A DNA stretch of 64,000 nt from Lojkania enalia. Taxonomy: Eukaryota; Ascomycota; Dothideomycetes; Pleosporales. Below, piece by piece: positions 31,701 to 44,169 of this stretch; the first letter of the stretch is position 1; each line of letters begins with the position of its first letter. Below the pieces are notes generated by a model. It was not told the DNA's origin. It saw nothing but the letters and a program-made list of their open reading frames with translations, and did no database searches. The position numbers and the translations under genes were made by a program. The stretch lies in the NCBI GenBank assembly GCA_010094045.1, contig ML986590.1:291040-355039 (forward strand), read 5' to 3'.

Positions 31701-33430
31701 TGTCGCAGCCAAAGTTTGCAAATTTATCAAGTCTCATGAAAGTATCCTTATAATCCCTTTAAGGCTACCGTATCATAGTTCAGCCAGCTAAACCTCCCGA
31801 AACAGTGTACCAACGGATTTCGGTACCGACAACTAAGGCAACCATGTGTACGTCCCAGAATTGTCCCCCGAGCCCATCTAAGACGAACAGCTCCTTTTCC
31901 TCCCAGAAATTGAAATAATGCCGATTCGTATTCCACCTAATCTTGTGCACTGCTACACAAACATATGCTGCTTGATGTAGGGATCGAAGGCTTCCAAGCT
32001 CTCCGACAGCGCGCGAGGCCTTAGACTAGCATAGCACGCTCATCCGAGAAGTCGTTGTATCGGCCATAAAGTCGATATCGGCATATAGTGATGTTATCTA
32101 GGACAATAATAGCTCTCAATTAATAGATTCATTGGCGCAAATGAAGGCACTGACTTGGTGATCAATGCGAACTATTCTCCGGAAAAGTAGAAACGCGGAC
32201 AACAGAAGGGGTTACTAAAGAGGTAAGATATGAGGAAACATTGAGGAAATAGTAACAAGCAGGATAGTTATACTTACCGAAGTCTATCGGAGCTGTTGGT
32301 GAGTACTATGAGTTTTGCTGTCATGTTATGGAAGAGAGAGCATCATGGGAATCGATGTCCGTGATGGAGACACGCGAGGCATTATTCGTAACCTTAGCCA
32401 TAGATAGTTGATAGATATCGTAGTAATCAACATATTTACGGCGGCCACTTTGCTTGTGCTTATTGCAGTCATTTCGACGTGTGAGAGGAAGTTACACGGC
32501 TTCAACAACCTTCATAACGGCTATTGGCCTCTCAACGTGCATTATCCCTTTCTCTTCTCATCGTCACAGCTATGGAGATAGGCAAAATTCTTAAAATTAT
32601 CAGGGCTCGTGATCATTGGTATTTGAAGATCCCCGTCTAGTTTCCTTATAACGTGTACTGATTGTACACAATAAGACGAACAAGCCGTATACATACTATG
32701 GATACGGCCTTAGTATGAACTTGATGTTTCAATTTAGCACGCATAATTGCTTGTCTAAGTAGTGCAATTCTCATCGAATTCCCCTATATCCTTCGATAAA
32801 CGATAGATTAACACCGTAGGCATGAGAACGAGAATCTCCAGCCGCGCAAGTCGTACTACTTGCTTGCCACCTTTACCTACGCAAATACGCATTATATTGA
32901 TCCAATTCTACAGCCTAAAACCTTCTTAACCTTCGAGCCACACTGCTCTCAACTTGTGGGGGGCCAACTGTTGTGTGCCAAGGCCCATCATTGTGCTCCG
33001 CGCGTTCACGTTTCCTTCCGCCAAACGACCTTCTCCGGCTTTCTATGACCCATATTTTGTTTCCATAGCATTCTATTTCCCGCTGCTGCCTAGTGCAAAC
33101 GCTCTGCTAGCGCGGACGCAGAAATCACGTGCACTGCTAGTGTCGCCAAGCCCCGCGTCCCTGCGACGCCCTATAAAGCAGTACCCTCAACACACATTAA
33201 CCCTCTCTCCTCCACCCTACCCTTACCTCGTTCAACTTCTAAAAAGCTCTCCTCATGTTTTCATGTCCCAAAAGCCAAAAATCTTCTCTCATGCTGTTAT
33301 GCTACGAAAGCCCAATATCTTGTACCTTATCCTGCGCCTTCACCTTACAACCTTCATGAGGTTTCTTTATTGTTACCACTTCGGTTAAATTCACTTAATT
33401 GGCTCCACAAAAATAATTTCACAATATGAA
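28728..33430. other. 4.7-kb stretch without a recognised gene
   Basis: The left end holds the LtrA promoter. Open frames of 60-144 codons occur (for example 29154-29459, 30288-30536, 30981-31232, 31330-31599 and 32954-33388), but they overlap on both strands and I recognise no domain in any. The sequence is not RIP-like. It could hold decayed genes or regulatory DNA next to the transposon block. Confidence 0.4.
33172..33177 (+). promoter_or_regulatory. Possible promoter (TATAAA plus pyrimidine-rich leader)
   Basis: TATAAA is followed by about 60 nt of CT-rich sequence (33190-33250), the layout of well-expressed fungal promoters. No substantial downstream gene remains, only a 34-codon ORF at 33431. 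Confidence 0.3.
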
Positions 33431-33535
33431 ATGAGTCAACATGAAAGCGACTTGTTCCTCTCAACTTCGACCTCGATCACCACCTTGCCTACCAACACCG
33501 AGGTGATCGACGCCGACCGACCGAACGAAGAGTGA
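33431..33535 (+). CDS. Possible 34-residue ORF downstream of an orphan promoter
   Basis: ATG to TGA, encoding a Ser/Thr-rich peptide (for example LFLSTSTSITTLPTNTEVID). The codon choice looks protein-like. A GTGAGA donor-like site overlaps the stop, so it could be a first exon whose gene body was lost or disrupted beyond it. I do not recognise it, and it may be non-coding. Confidence 0.2.
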   Translation: MSQHESDLFLSTSTSITTLPTNTEVIDADRPNEE

Positions 33536-34430
33536 GAAACACTCGGCACCGGACAAAGGCCTTCATGCCTCTGGCGTTCCTGATCTGCGGATTAGTGCAA
33601 CGTTGGGCTCGATCGGTTTCAACGTCGTGGATGGATCATAGTACAGGGTGTGGTTCAAAGCCACAGGGTCCCTTGTGTTAGATGTTTATGATTGTGTTTG
33701 CTGGTAGTCAGTTGCTACGGTTATGGGGTTTAAATTTCAAGAGAAGGATTGCAAGCCGAAGTCAAGCGTGTGGAATCTGACTGCCATCGTGCAGGGCCTC
33801 TTGACTGAAGCGGGATCGCAGAGCCGAAGTCAAGCGTGTGGAATCTGACTGTCATCGTATAGGGCCTCTTGACTAAAGCACGTGAGTGAGACTGGTGTTC
33901 CTCGCCTGGGTGACCGGTTCAAGACGGTTGTATCTGATGTCTCACCACATCTGTGACAGATTGGGTTGTGGTATGAACGATGTTGGACATGAGTTTTGTG
34001 ATGGATTGTGATGGAGGATGGTTATAGGTAGTGGCATTTATGTTGGGTGTGAACTGGAACGGAACATGGACCGAAGAATGACATGGAACTTGAATCATCC
34101 GAACAATAACAAATAAACAAGCCCTACGTTAAATCGTACCTATCTACATCTTCTTGCATTATGGTGTCGCAATTACGCCACTGTTTCCTTTCTTGTTGTA
34201 ACTTGAGGTAACTTTCAACAGAGTCCGATGTTCCTTTTGTCTCCTACCTCAATGAACTTTGGCTTAAGACGTCATGGGCCTTATACCATAACCAACACTT
34301 CTCGAAGTTGGAATCTATCGCATTCTACGTTATTCCCCACTGTCGTTACTAGTTGACTACGCGTTCGAGGGCGCATTATAGCTATAGCTCTCTCCGTTCT
34401 AGAGCGTCGTCTCCGCGGTGAATACTCCTA
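33536..34430. other. Unique sequence before the RIP boundary
   Basis: G/T-rich, normal-composition sequence with no recognised gene. It includes the 68-bp tandem duplication. Composition changes abruptly at about 34.43 kb. Confidence 0.4.
33755..33890 (+). repeat. Two tandem copies of a 68-bp unit
   Basis: GCCGAAGTCAAGCGTGTGG starts at 33755 and again at 33823, a period of 68. The copies then share ATCTGACTG(C/T)CATCGT and GGGCCTCTTGACT. Only a few transitions separate them. Confidence 0.85.
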
Positions 34431-36429
34431 AATAGGTTTAAACGCGTGTACCCAACTTTATATTAGAATAGATTTTAGTTCTACTAATTTATTTCTGCAC
34501 GTATAAATATATAGAGTAGTATTCTAAAACGATTTACTATAACTAGATAAACCTAGAACTTGAGTAACAAAAACAAAATTAAAGTCTTAGCCCTTAACTA
34601 ATATACTAGAATCTACTTAATGCTTATAAAAGGCAAATGCAGCTGTATAAGCTGAGAAGGAAATATATACGGGGGTTACTATAATAAGAACTATTTGTAC
34701 TAAGCTGTTCTAAATAAAGGTAGTAGTATATATAAATATATTTACTATAATAGAATAAGATTAATATATTATTTAGCGCGCGTAATTCGTATATACTATA
34801 CTATAATATAAATAATAATAGTAGTAGCCTATATATTAAAAACTTTATACTATATTAGCGATCCTATTCTATAGTTTATAAACTTAGGAACTCTTATATT
34901 TATACTATTTTTAAGTTTTCTAGCTATTTTATTTTAGAGTATTATAAAGAGTATACTAGATATTTATATTATAGGTTATAAGAGCGTTTTTATAGCTCTT
35001 CTAATACGTCTAGTAGCGATAATCCCTAGGCCGAGGTATATTTCTACTATAATTCCCGGAATAAATAATAATACTATAATCTTACTATACTACTATTAAA
35101 TAGGTTAGTAGCTACGGCTAATAGTACTATATAAAATATAAGGAGGGCACTAAGAGAATAGAGATAGAACTATCTATTAAAGGAATTTCTATAATCTCTA
35201 TACTTTACTATATTTAACTATAAAAGTACTTATTTTATATTTAAATAAAAGGTTTCTATTTATATATAGAATTATATCTTAGTAAATACTTCGCTTACTA
35301 TTTTAGAGAGAGTAAGTCTTTTATAAATTCTAGAGAAAAAGAAATTAAAGACTTTTTATTATAGGTTTCTACCGCCTTGTTAATTTATCTATTTTTAAGA
35401 ATAAATTAGTTTTAATAGAACTTATATCTTAAGTAGAGATTATAATATATTTTTTAATTTTATATAGCCTATTATATCTTCGACTTTTTTAATAGGATTT
35501 CTAGCTACTTATTACTAACCTATATACTATTAGTATATATAATAACTACTGTTATAGTCGTATATATACTAGGGCTTTATTTATATTAGGTTAGTTAAAG
35601 GTAGTAACTTTAGTAAAGAGAGAATATTAGAATCGCCGGTTCTTCGAATATAATAAGTATATTTAAAAGTCTAATAGAGTAATAAAATAAATTTATAAGA
35701 ATAACTATATAGGATTTAATCTACTAAGAAAATTCTCTATCTTATATAGTTATATCTAAAACTACTAAGCCTAGCTTATTAGGTCTATTAGGTCTATTAG
35801 GTCTAACCTACTATACCTAATACTTCTACTATTATTATATATATAGATTATACTATACTTTATTATCTAACTAATTATCTCTCTAGTTTCCGCAGTCCTA
35901 CTACTTACTATTTAATAACTAGTTCTTAATATACTTCTACTTATTATTACCTTATTAGTTCTTATCTGAGTCGACCTATTTAGTAGCTAATATTAGATTA
36001 AGTTCTAGCTATAAAAGCGGTACCTCTTAGTATTCTATATTTATAATACCTGCTCCCTCTTTTATAGGTTTATTTTAAAGCTTTCTAATCTATTATCTTA
36101 CCTATTCTATCTAAGTATAATATTTTACTATCTCTAGTAGTTTATTTTAGCTTCTAATATATTCTATATAGATATATTATAGTACTATATCTATATTTTT
36201 CCGTTCTAAGGTTAGTATTTTATATATTCTAGTAGGTCCTACTTAACTCGCGAGTATAGCCCTATTCTTCTTTCTTTTCTCTTTCTACTATACTAAAGGT
36301 TTAACATAAAAATACTTCTACCTATAATTATTATACTAGTTACTTAATTCTTTTTCTAGGCGTTATAATAGATCTATCTTACTATTATTCGAACTATTAG
36401 TTTATAAACTATAACTATTATAATAATAC

Positions 36430-36990
36430 TACCCTTTCTTCTATATATAAAGAATGTTTTTTTTAGAGTTTATCCTATAATCTTTCTTTAACTAAGAGTG
36501 CCCTTTACTATTTTCTAGCAAATATATTAAAAGCTTATAAGGAGTCTACTTCTATCTATTAAAATTTTATAGCTGCTAAAAAAGAGGAGATTTACTATCT
36601 TAAGGAATCTATATATTATTATTAGATAGCTCTTTCTCGCCTAAAGTACGCTAAAAAGTATATCTATTCTCTAGAAGAGTATAGTTTTAACCTTAGAAAA
36701 CGAGAGGTAAAGTTAATAGAAGAGTAAGAGAAGTTAGAAGAAGAGAAGAGAAGGTCTACTAGGTCTAAAGCGCTCTCTACTACTACTCCGAATTTTATAT
36801 AAGAGGTTTCTTTTATATTACTACTACTATTACTTTCTAACTAGACTTTACTTAATAATCTATTATTTTAGCCTTCTAGTAAAACTCCTTTAGCTTTATA
36901 GTATAGTTGGTTAGGTTCTATACTAGTTCCTATAAACTTTCCTCTTATAGATATCTTTCCTATTTTACTAGATATTTCTACTAACGTCTA
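36430..36990 (+). pseudogene. RIP-damaged plus-strand coiled-coil ORF
   Basis: Plus-strand reading gives a coherent charged helix with few stops: ILKAYKESTS, AAKKEEI, LKESI, LRKREVKLIEE and EKLEEEKRRS. The stops are TAG or TAA where CAG or CAA would fit, and many Tyr codons could be former His. It runs opposite to the integrase at 37.0-38.1 kb. It could be a gag-like protein of another element, an antisense ORF between integrase and 3' LTR, or a captured host fragment. Its identity is not known. Confidence 0.4.
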
Positions 36991-37039
36991 AACCGCTTTC
37001 TTACTAATATATACTCTACTTTATATTTCTATTTAGGTT

Positions 37040-38150
37040 TTATATTAATAGTTTCTTATAGTAGTATATCGTCTAACGCTAGTTCTAATTTTAATTTATA
37101 AAATACCGGGTGTATTTTTATATTACTTAGTAGCTTTAGTTTAAAATTTATAGGTCCGACCTATTCTTTAATTAGAAATAGTTCTATTTTCTTATAATCT
37201 AACTTTTTTATAGATCTCTTAGTCTTTAAGTTTTTGTTAATAGGAAAACTTTACCCCTCTTCTTAAAGATTAGTCCCTTAATTCTTAACTTATTAGCCTA
37301 TTCTACTATTTTAAGGTTTTTTAACTAAATCTTTTCCTTAAGTTAATTATAAACTTCCTTTATTTCTTTAGCTTTCTAGTCTACTAGTAAAACTAGAGAT
37401 TCTTTCTCGTTCTATTTCTAATATATAATAGCTTTCTATCTATAGTTAGCTTTAAAGGGTATAGTTCTTATAGTATTCTAGGTTGTTCTATTATAGGCTA
37501 TCTATACTATAGGTAATAGTTCGACCTAATTATCTTATTATTTATTAATATACATTCTTAAATATATTTCTAGATTCTAGTTAACTTATTCTATCTAGCT
37601 GTTTATCTATAGGTAGAAACTAGTAGATATCTATTATTAGATTTCTATCTTTTCTATCTATCTTTACTAGTATTTAAATATAAATAACTTATCTCTATCT
37701 AAAGTAATATACTTTAAAACTCTATACTCTATAAATACTATATATAACAACTTATATACTAGTTTAGGTACTATTATTATTTCTAATACTAGTCTAAAGT
37801 ATATATATTTTATTAGCTAATCTACTATATTTATAATTATATTATATCTTCTTTTTAACTCTAATTCTATTAATTCTAGTAGTTTAGTTATAAAATTAAT
37901 TATAATCTATTTCTATAGTTCTTTAGGTACTTCTAATAGCTATAAGAATTTATAAAGCTTATATCTTATAGTTTTATTCTTCCCGTATTCTAAGTACTTA
38001 TAGAGTATATTTTATACTTCTCTTCTTATATTAGTAAAGGTAAAACTCTTCCTTAGCTTTTACTCTATTTCTACTACTCCTAGATATTTCTATTCTAGTA
38101 ATTCGTGTAATTCTTTTATTATCTACTATTATATATACGGGTATATATAT
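37040..38150 (-). pseudogene. Integrase relic of element D
   Basis: On the minus strand, fragments appear in order: a zinc-finger block (KELHELL...KSFTF..IRREV, with the CxxC cysteines changed to Tyr in KYLEYGKNK), the core start IIINFITKLLE (family IxxDFITxLP), a decayed TDGQTERVNQ-like motif near 37600, and the C-terminal KLDYKKIEPFLIKERVGPI and IHPVF. Many TAG/TAA codons interrupt it. RIP is the likely cause. Confidence 0.7.
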
Positions 38151-38434
38151 AGTTGTTTCTAAGTTGCGTTTTTAATTACTTTTACTTCTTTACTACTTAT
38201 TAGATATCGCTCTACTATCTATATATCCCTTAGCTTCTACTACTAAGTTTACTCTAGTATAGTTAGTTTTATAATTTAGGTAACTTATAGGTAGTTATAT
38301 ATAAAGAATCTATCTAATTTCTTTTTTAGGATTATATTTCTTTTATACTTTTCTTTAGTTATATAGTTAGCTCTACAACTTAATATATTTGTAGCTATAT
38401 TTTCTAATTCTTTCTAGTATATTATTTTAAAGTT

Positions 38435-38713
38435 TATAATAATGCGAAGAAATCGTTCTATAAAAAGCTTTATATATAATCTTATTCTAAAGCTTTTTAC
38501 TTATCTTATTCTACCCCCAGCTCCGCTCCTTTTCCCTTCCGTATATAGTTGTACACTCCCTTATAAGTAGCTTAGTAGTTCTTCTATATTCTTTCGTATA
38601 AGGCCTATAGGTGTTAATAGAATTCTTAGGTCCCTAAACTTCTACGTACTCCTATATACCTCTAAGTAGATTTATACCGCATTTAGACCTATTATTTTAC
38701 CTATACTATTATA
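38435..38713 (+). repeat. 5' LTR of Gypsy C (279 bp)
   Basis: Sense orientation TATAATAATGCG...CTATTATA (TG and CA ends changed by RIP). It carries TATATAG at 38542-38548 and the predicted transcript start AGTTCTTCTATAT at 38577-38589, which is complementary to the site just inside the LTR. Confidence 0.9.
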
Positions 38714-39324
38714 TTATATAGAAGAATTTAATACTACTAGTAATAGCCTCTTTAATAATATCGTATTAATTATTTATTTAACTATATCTAAGTCTAAAAT
38801 ATACCCGATTTAGTTTAGATTATAATATATATATACTATTATATTAAATTATTTAGTTATCTAGATAAGATCTTAAAAACCTTCTATTAACCGAAGCCTT
38901 TAGGTTTAAAACTTCCTATCCTCTATAATTAGGATTACCTTTAAAAAAGCTGCGTAGAGTACACCTAGGTAAAAATTTAAAAACTATTAATAACCTATTA
39001 GAATTAGAGGTAACTACTAATATTTAACTATAATTTACCTTCTAATTTCTATACTAGAACCGATATATATATAAGTTATAGTAAGAGTAAACTTCTATCT
39101 ACGCGTGTAGAACAATTATTACCTCTTATAGAGGGCTCTATAATAGGCGGACCCCTCTTTATAAGGCCTATAATAAAGAATCTATTTAATTTAGAGGGAA
39201 ATTAGAGTAAACTAACCCTTAAGGAATAAATTATAATTTTATAAGAGAAGATTATACGTTTAATATAATAGAAAACTATTAGTTTTAATTAACCTCTATA
39301 AACTATTAAATTAGAACTAATAAT

Positions 39325-39603
39325 TGTAATAGTATAGGTAAGATAATAGGTCCGAATACAGTATAAATCTACTTAGAGGTATATAGGAGTATATAGGGGT
39401 TCAGGAACCTAGGAATTCTATTAACACCTATAAGCCTTATACGAAAGGATATAGAAGAACTACTAAGCTACTTATAAGGGAGTATACAACTATATACAGA
39501 AGAGAAAAGGGGTAGAACTAGGGGTAGAATAAGATAAGCGAAAAGTTTTAGGATAAGGTTATATATAAAGCTTTTCGTAGAACGATTTCTTTATATTATT
39601 ATA
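39325..39603 (-). repeat. 3' LTR of Gypsy B
   Basis: 279 bp, TGTAATAG...ATTATTATA on the plus strand. On its inner side is a C-rich tract (CTACCCCCCTCC), which is the polypurine tract in sense orientation. Confidence 0.9.
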
Positions 39604-41398
39604 CTACCCCCCTCCTTATAGGCTAATAGTCCCTATCTATACTGGTTCGGGAGGGAATTAGGGCTATTATAGATAGGTTCTAATATAAAGAAATTTCTTT
39701 AAGAAGATATTTACTAGTAAGAGTTAATATGTGCGGTTACCTATAGAGATGTGTTTATTAATATAATATTAAGTAAGGTTTTCGCGGTAAGTATAATTAA
39801 CCTATATATTAGCTAGTAACTACTATTATAATAGTTTATTAATATTGCAATTTCGTCGCGTATAGTAATAAGCGTTTACTAGTCTTAGTATATTACTAGA
39901 TTACTATTAACTAAGCTTCTTTAACTAAATAATAACTTCTACTCTATATATATTATTACGCGTCCCTAGAACTATTAATTATTAAAGTATTACTAATACC
40001 TTATAGAAAAAATTAATTAATATACTACTCTACCTACCTTTTAAAGCCTTTTTAGAAGCCTTCTAAATTATCTACTTTTAAACTATACGCGCGCTCGCCC
40101 GCGGGTAGTATATAATATTTATCTTTTAGTTCTTAAGATTAAAAAAATACGAATATTATACCTTATAAAATAAAAAGTATAACCCTATATAAATCGCATC
40201 TAATACTAGTAAAGTATTTACTACTAATATACTTATAGATCCCCTCCTACTGTAAGAAGGAGTTTCTAGTCCTCTAGGGCTATCTTAAACTATAGGTAGT
40301 AGCCTAATATGTAGGAGATAAGGAGGATAAAAAGGTAGTTTTTAAGGCTATTTTAGAGTCCGCTTATAGCCTAGCGCTTATAGCCTAAGTTATAAAGAGT
40401 TAGAAAGATAGCCTTCCTACAGCTAGTATTTAAGTAGCTTTATTCTACTAGAGTACTAAGTTGCTCTATTAGGTTTTAGCTTTAAAGACTCTAGTATCTA
40501 GCCTTTAGGCTAATATTACAGCACTCTTAGGCGGTTAAGAATAAGATAGAGGAGGTTTAGGGGAAGTCTAGAGGGAAAGAAAGAGAAGAAGAGTAGAGGA
40601 GAAGAGAACTAGGAAAATATCTAATAGTCTACTATTAGACCCTTTAGATTCTATAGAGGAGTAATTTCGGGCCTATACTTTAGTTTTTAAATCTACTACT
40701 TAACTCTTATACGTTATTATCTACTAGATAATCTATATTCTTTATACTATTCTTATATACCTTAATCTATTTAGTTAGAACTTTTAAGGGTCCTAGCTAA
40801 TTTAGATACTTATTATAAAAAGCTTTTAGTTTATAAGGTAAACCTATAAAATTTAAGGCTTTATACTAGATCGGGTTAGAATTATATCCTACCTATTTTA
40901 TACGGTATTTAAGGGTTTTATAATATAGCTTACTAGCTAGTATTTCTTTAACCTCCTACTTTTCTACCCCCTTAATAGCGATAGCGGGTGGTTTTAGAGC
41001 TTCTTACCCTAATAGAGGGTCCTAGAGGTTCTTATATAGTAGGTTTAGTACGAAGATATTATATATTCTTAATCCTAGAGGTAACTATAAATAGTATAAG
41101 TTTCTAACCTATTCTAATACTTTAAAAAGGCTCTTCTATTAATTAGATAGCTTTTAGCTTAGTCTCTAAACTATAAGGTTTTTAGTATTTAGGTAGTATA
41201 ATAGTGTAGATAAGATAATAGGTCTAAATGCGGTACGAATCTACTTAGAGGTATATAAGAGTATATAGGGGTTCAGGGACCTAGAAATTCTATTAACACC
41301 TATAGGCCTTATATAAAAGGATATAGAAGAACTATTAAGCTACTTATAAAGGAGTGTACAACTATATACAGAAGAGAAAAGGGGTAGAACTAGGGGTA

Positions 41399-41408
41399 NN
41401 NNNNNNNN
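41399..41408. other. Assembly gap (10 N)
   Basis: Ten Ns inside the 3' LTR of Gypsy A. The 1550 bases on the left are repeated without difference on the right, so this is a contig join that was not merged. Confidence 0.95.
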
Positions 41409-42958
41409 AATTTCGTCGCGTATAGTAATAAGCGTTTACTAGTCTTAGTATATTACTAGATTACTATTAACTAAGCTTCTTTAACTAAATAATAACTTCT
41501 ACTCTATATATATTATTACGCGTCCCTAGAACTATTAATTATTAAAGTATTACTAATACCTTATAGAAAAAATTAATTAATATACTACTCTACCTACCTT
41601 TTAAAGCCTTTTTAGAAGCCTTCTAAATTATCTACTTTTAAACTATACGCGCGCTCGCCCGCGGGTAGTATATAATATTTATCTTTTAGTTCTTAAGATT
41701 AAAAAAATACGAATATTATACCTTATAAAATAAAAAGTATAACCCTATATAAATCGCATCTAATACTAGTAAAGTATTTACTACTAATATACTTATAGAT
41801 CCCCTCCTACTGTAAGAAGGAGTTTCTAGTCCTCTAGGGCTATCTTAAACTATAGGTAGTAGCCTAATATGTAGGAGATAAGGAGGATAAAAAGGTAGTT
41901 TTTAAGGCTATTTTAGAGTCCGCTTATAGCCTAGCGCTTATAGCCTAAGTTATAAAGAGTTAGAAAGATAGCCTTCCTACAGCTAGTATTTAAGTAGCTT
42001 TATTCTACTAGAGTACTAAGTTGCTCTATTAGGTTTTAGCTTTAAAGACTCTAGTATCTAGCCTTTAGGCTAATATTACAGCACTCTTAGGCGGTTAAGA
42101 ATAAGATAGAGGAGGTTTAGGGGAAGTCTAGAGGGAAAGAAAGAGAAGAAGAGTAGAGGAGAAGAGAACTAGGAAAATATCTAATAGTCTACTATTAGAC
42201 CCTTTAGATTCTATAGAGGAGTAATTTCGGGCCTATACTTTAGTTTTTAAATCTACTACTTAACTCTTATACGTTATTATCTACTAGATAATCTATATTC
42301 TTTATACTATTCTTATATACCTTAATCTATTTAGTTAGAACTTTTAAGGGTCCTAGCTAATTTAGATACTTATTATAAAAAGCTTTTAGTTTATAAGGTA
42401 AACCTATAAAATTTAAGGCTTTATACTAGATCGGGTTAGAATTATATCCTACCTATTTTATACGGTATTTAAGGGTTTTATAATATAGCTTACTAGCTAG
42501 TATTTCTTTAACCTCCTACTTTTCTACCCCCTTAATAGCGATAGCGGGTGGTTTTAGAGCTTCTTACCCTAATAGAGGGTCCTAGAGGTTCTTATATAGT
42601 AGGTTTAGTACGAAGATATTATATATTCTTAATCCTAGAGGTAACTATAAATAGTATAAGTTTCTAACCTATTCTAATACTTTAAAAAGGCTCTTCTATT
42701 AATTAGATAGCTTTTAGCTTAGTCTCTAAACTATAAGGTTTTTAGTATTTAGGTAGTATAATAGTGTAGATAAGATAATAGGTCTAAATGCGGTACGAAT
42801 CTACTTAGAGGTATATAAGAGTATATAGGGGTTCAGGGACCTAGAAATTCTATTAACACCTATAGGCCTTATATAAAAGGATATAGAAGAACTATTAAGC
42901 TACTTATAAAGGAGTGTACAACTATATACAGAAGAGAAAAGGGGTAGAACTAGGGGTA
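41409..42958. repeat. 1550-bp exact duplicate of 39849-41398
   Basis: Every line I compared is identical at an offset of 1560. The first copy ends at the Ns and the second begins there, a suffix-prefix overlap. Probably an artefact; it duplicates part of B and the first 202 bp of A's LTR. Confidence 0.93.
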
Positions 42959-43035
42959 GAATAAGATAAGCGAAAAGCTTTAGGATAAGGTTATATATAA
43001 AGCTTTTTATAGAACGATTTCTTTATATTATTATA
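42757..43035 (-). repeat. 3' LTR of Gypsy A
   Basis: 279 bp; partner of 49671-49949, differing by transitions. A partial second copy at 41197-41398 results from the assembly duplication. Confidence 0.92.
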
Positions 43036-44169
43036 CTACCCCTCTTCTTATAGGCTGATAGTCCCTATCTATACTAGTTCGGGAGGGAATTGGGGCTGTT
43101 ACAGATAGATTCCAGTATAAAGAAATTTCTTTAAGGAGGTATTTACCGGTAAGAGCTAATATACGCGGTTACTTATAGAGATGCGTTTATTAACGTAATA
43201 TTAAGTAAGGTTTTTCGCGGTAAGTATAATTGACCTATATATTAGCTAGTAACTACTATTATAACGGTTTATTAATATTGCAATTTCGTTGCGTATAGTA
43301 ATAAGTATTTACTAGCCTTAGTATATTACTAGATTACTGTTAACTAAGCTTTCTTAACTAAATAATAACTTCTACTCCGTATATATTATTATACGTCCCT
43401 AGAACTGTTAATTATTAAAGTATTACTAACGCCTTATAGAAAAAATTAATTAATATACTACTCTATCTACCTCTTAGAGCCTCTTTAGAGACTTTTTAAA
43501 TTATCTACTTTTAGACTATACGCACGCTCGCCCGCGGGTAGTATATAATATTTACTTTTTAGTCTTTAAGATTAAAAAAATATAAGTATTATACCTTATA
43601 AAATAAAAAGTATAACCCTGTACAAATCGCATCTAATACTAGTAGGGTACTTACTACTAACGTACTTATAAATCTCCTCCTACTATAAGGAGGAGTTTCT
43701 AGTCCTCCGGGGCCATTTTAAATTATAGATAGTAGCCTAATACGTAGGAGATAAGAAGGATAAAAAGGTAGCCTTTAAGGCTATTTCGGAGTCCACTTAT
43801 AGTCTAGTACTTATAGCCTAGATTATAAAGAGTTAGGAAGATAGCCTTTCTACGGCTAGTATCTAGGTAGCTTTATTCTACTAGAGTACTAAGTTGCTCC
43901 GTCAGGTTTCAGCTCTAAAAACTCTAGTATCTAGCCTTTAAGCTAATATCGCGGCGCTTTTAGGCGGCTAAAGATAAGGTAGGGGAGGTTTAAAGGGAGT
44001 TTAGAGGGAAAGAAGAGGAAGGAGAGTAGAGGAGAAGAGAACTAGGGAGGTATCTAATAGCCTGCTATTAGACCCTCTAGATTTTATAGAGGAGTAATTT
44101 TAGGCCTATACTTTAGTTTTTAAATCTACTACTCAACTCTTATATATTATTATCTACCAGGTAATCTAT

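Larger units (their letters stand above)
34430..38434 (-). mobile_element. Older Gypsy relic (element D), RIP-mutated, 3' part
   Basis: From about 34.43 kb the sequence turns extremely TpA-rich, with CpA and TpG almost absent. The right part (about 37.04-38.43 kb) reads as a minus-strand Ty3/Gypsy integrase. Its 5' portion would lie to the right, on the far side of element C, which interrupts it at 38435. The integrase differs from that of elements A-C, so D is another family. I could not find its LTRs; the part from 34.43 to about 37.0 kb may belong to a further element. Confidence 0.6.

Noticed and set aside
29154..33388. Open frames of 60-144 codons in the long gene-free stretch
   Set aside because: They overlap on both strands and show no recognisable motif, signal peptide or intron structure.
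33755..33890. Short direct repeats as a CRISPR-like array
   Set aside because: Only two tandem units without spacers, in a eukaryotic genome.
43590..44130. Plus-strand open frame opposite the 3' region of Gypsy A with only TAG/TAA stops
   Set aside because: Stops are frequent (about 13 in 180 codons), and RIP depletes TGA anyway, so the absence of TGA proves nothing.
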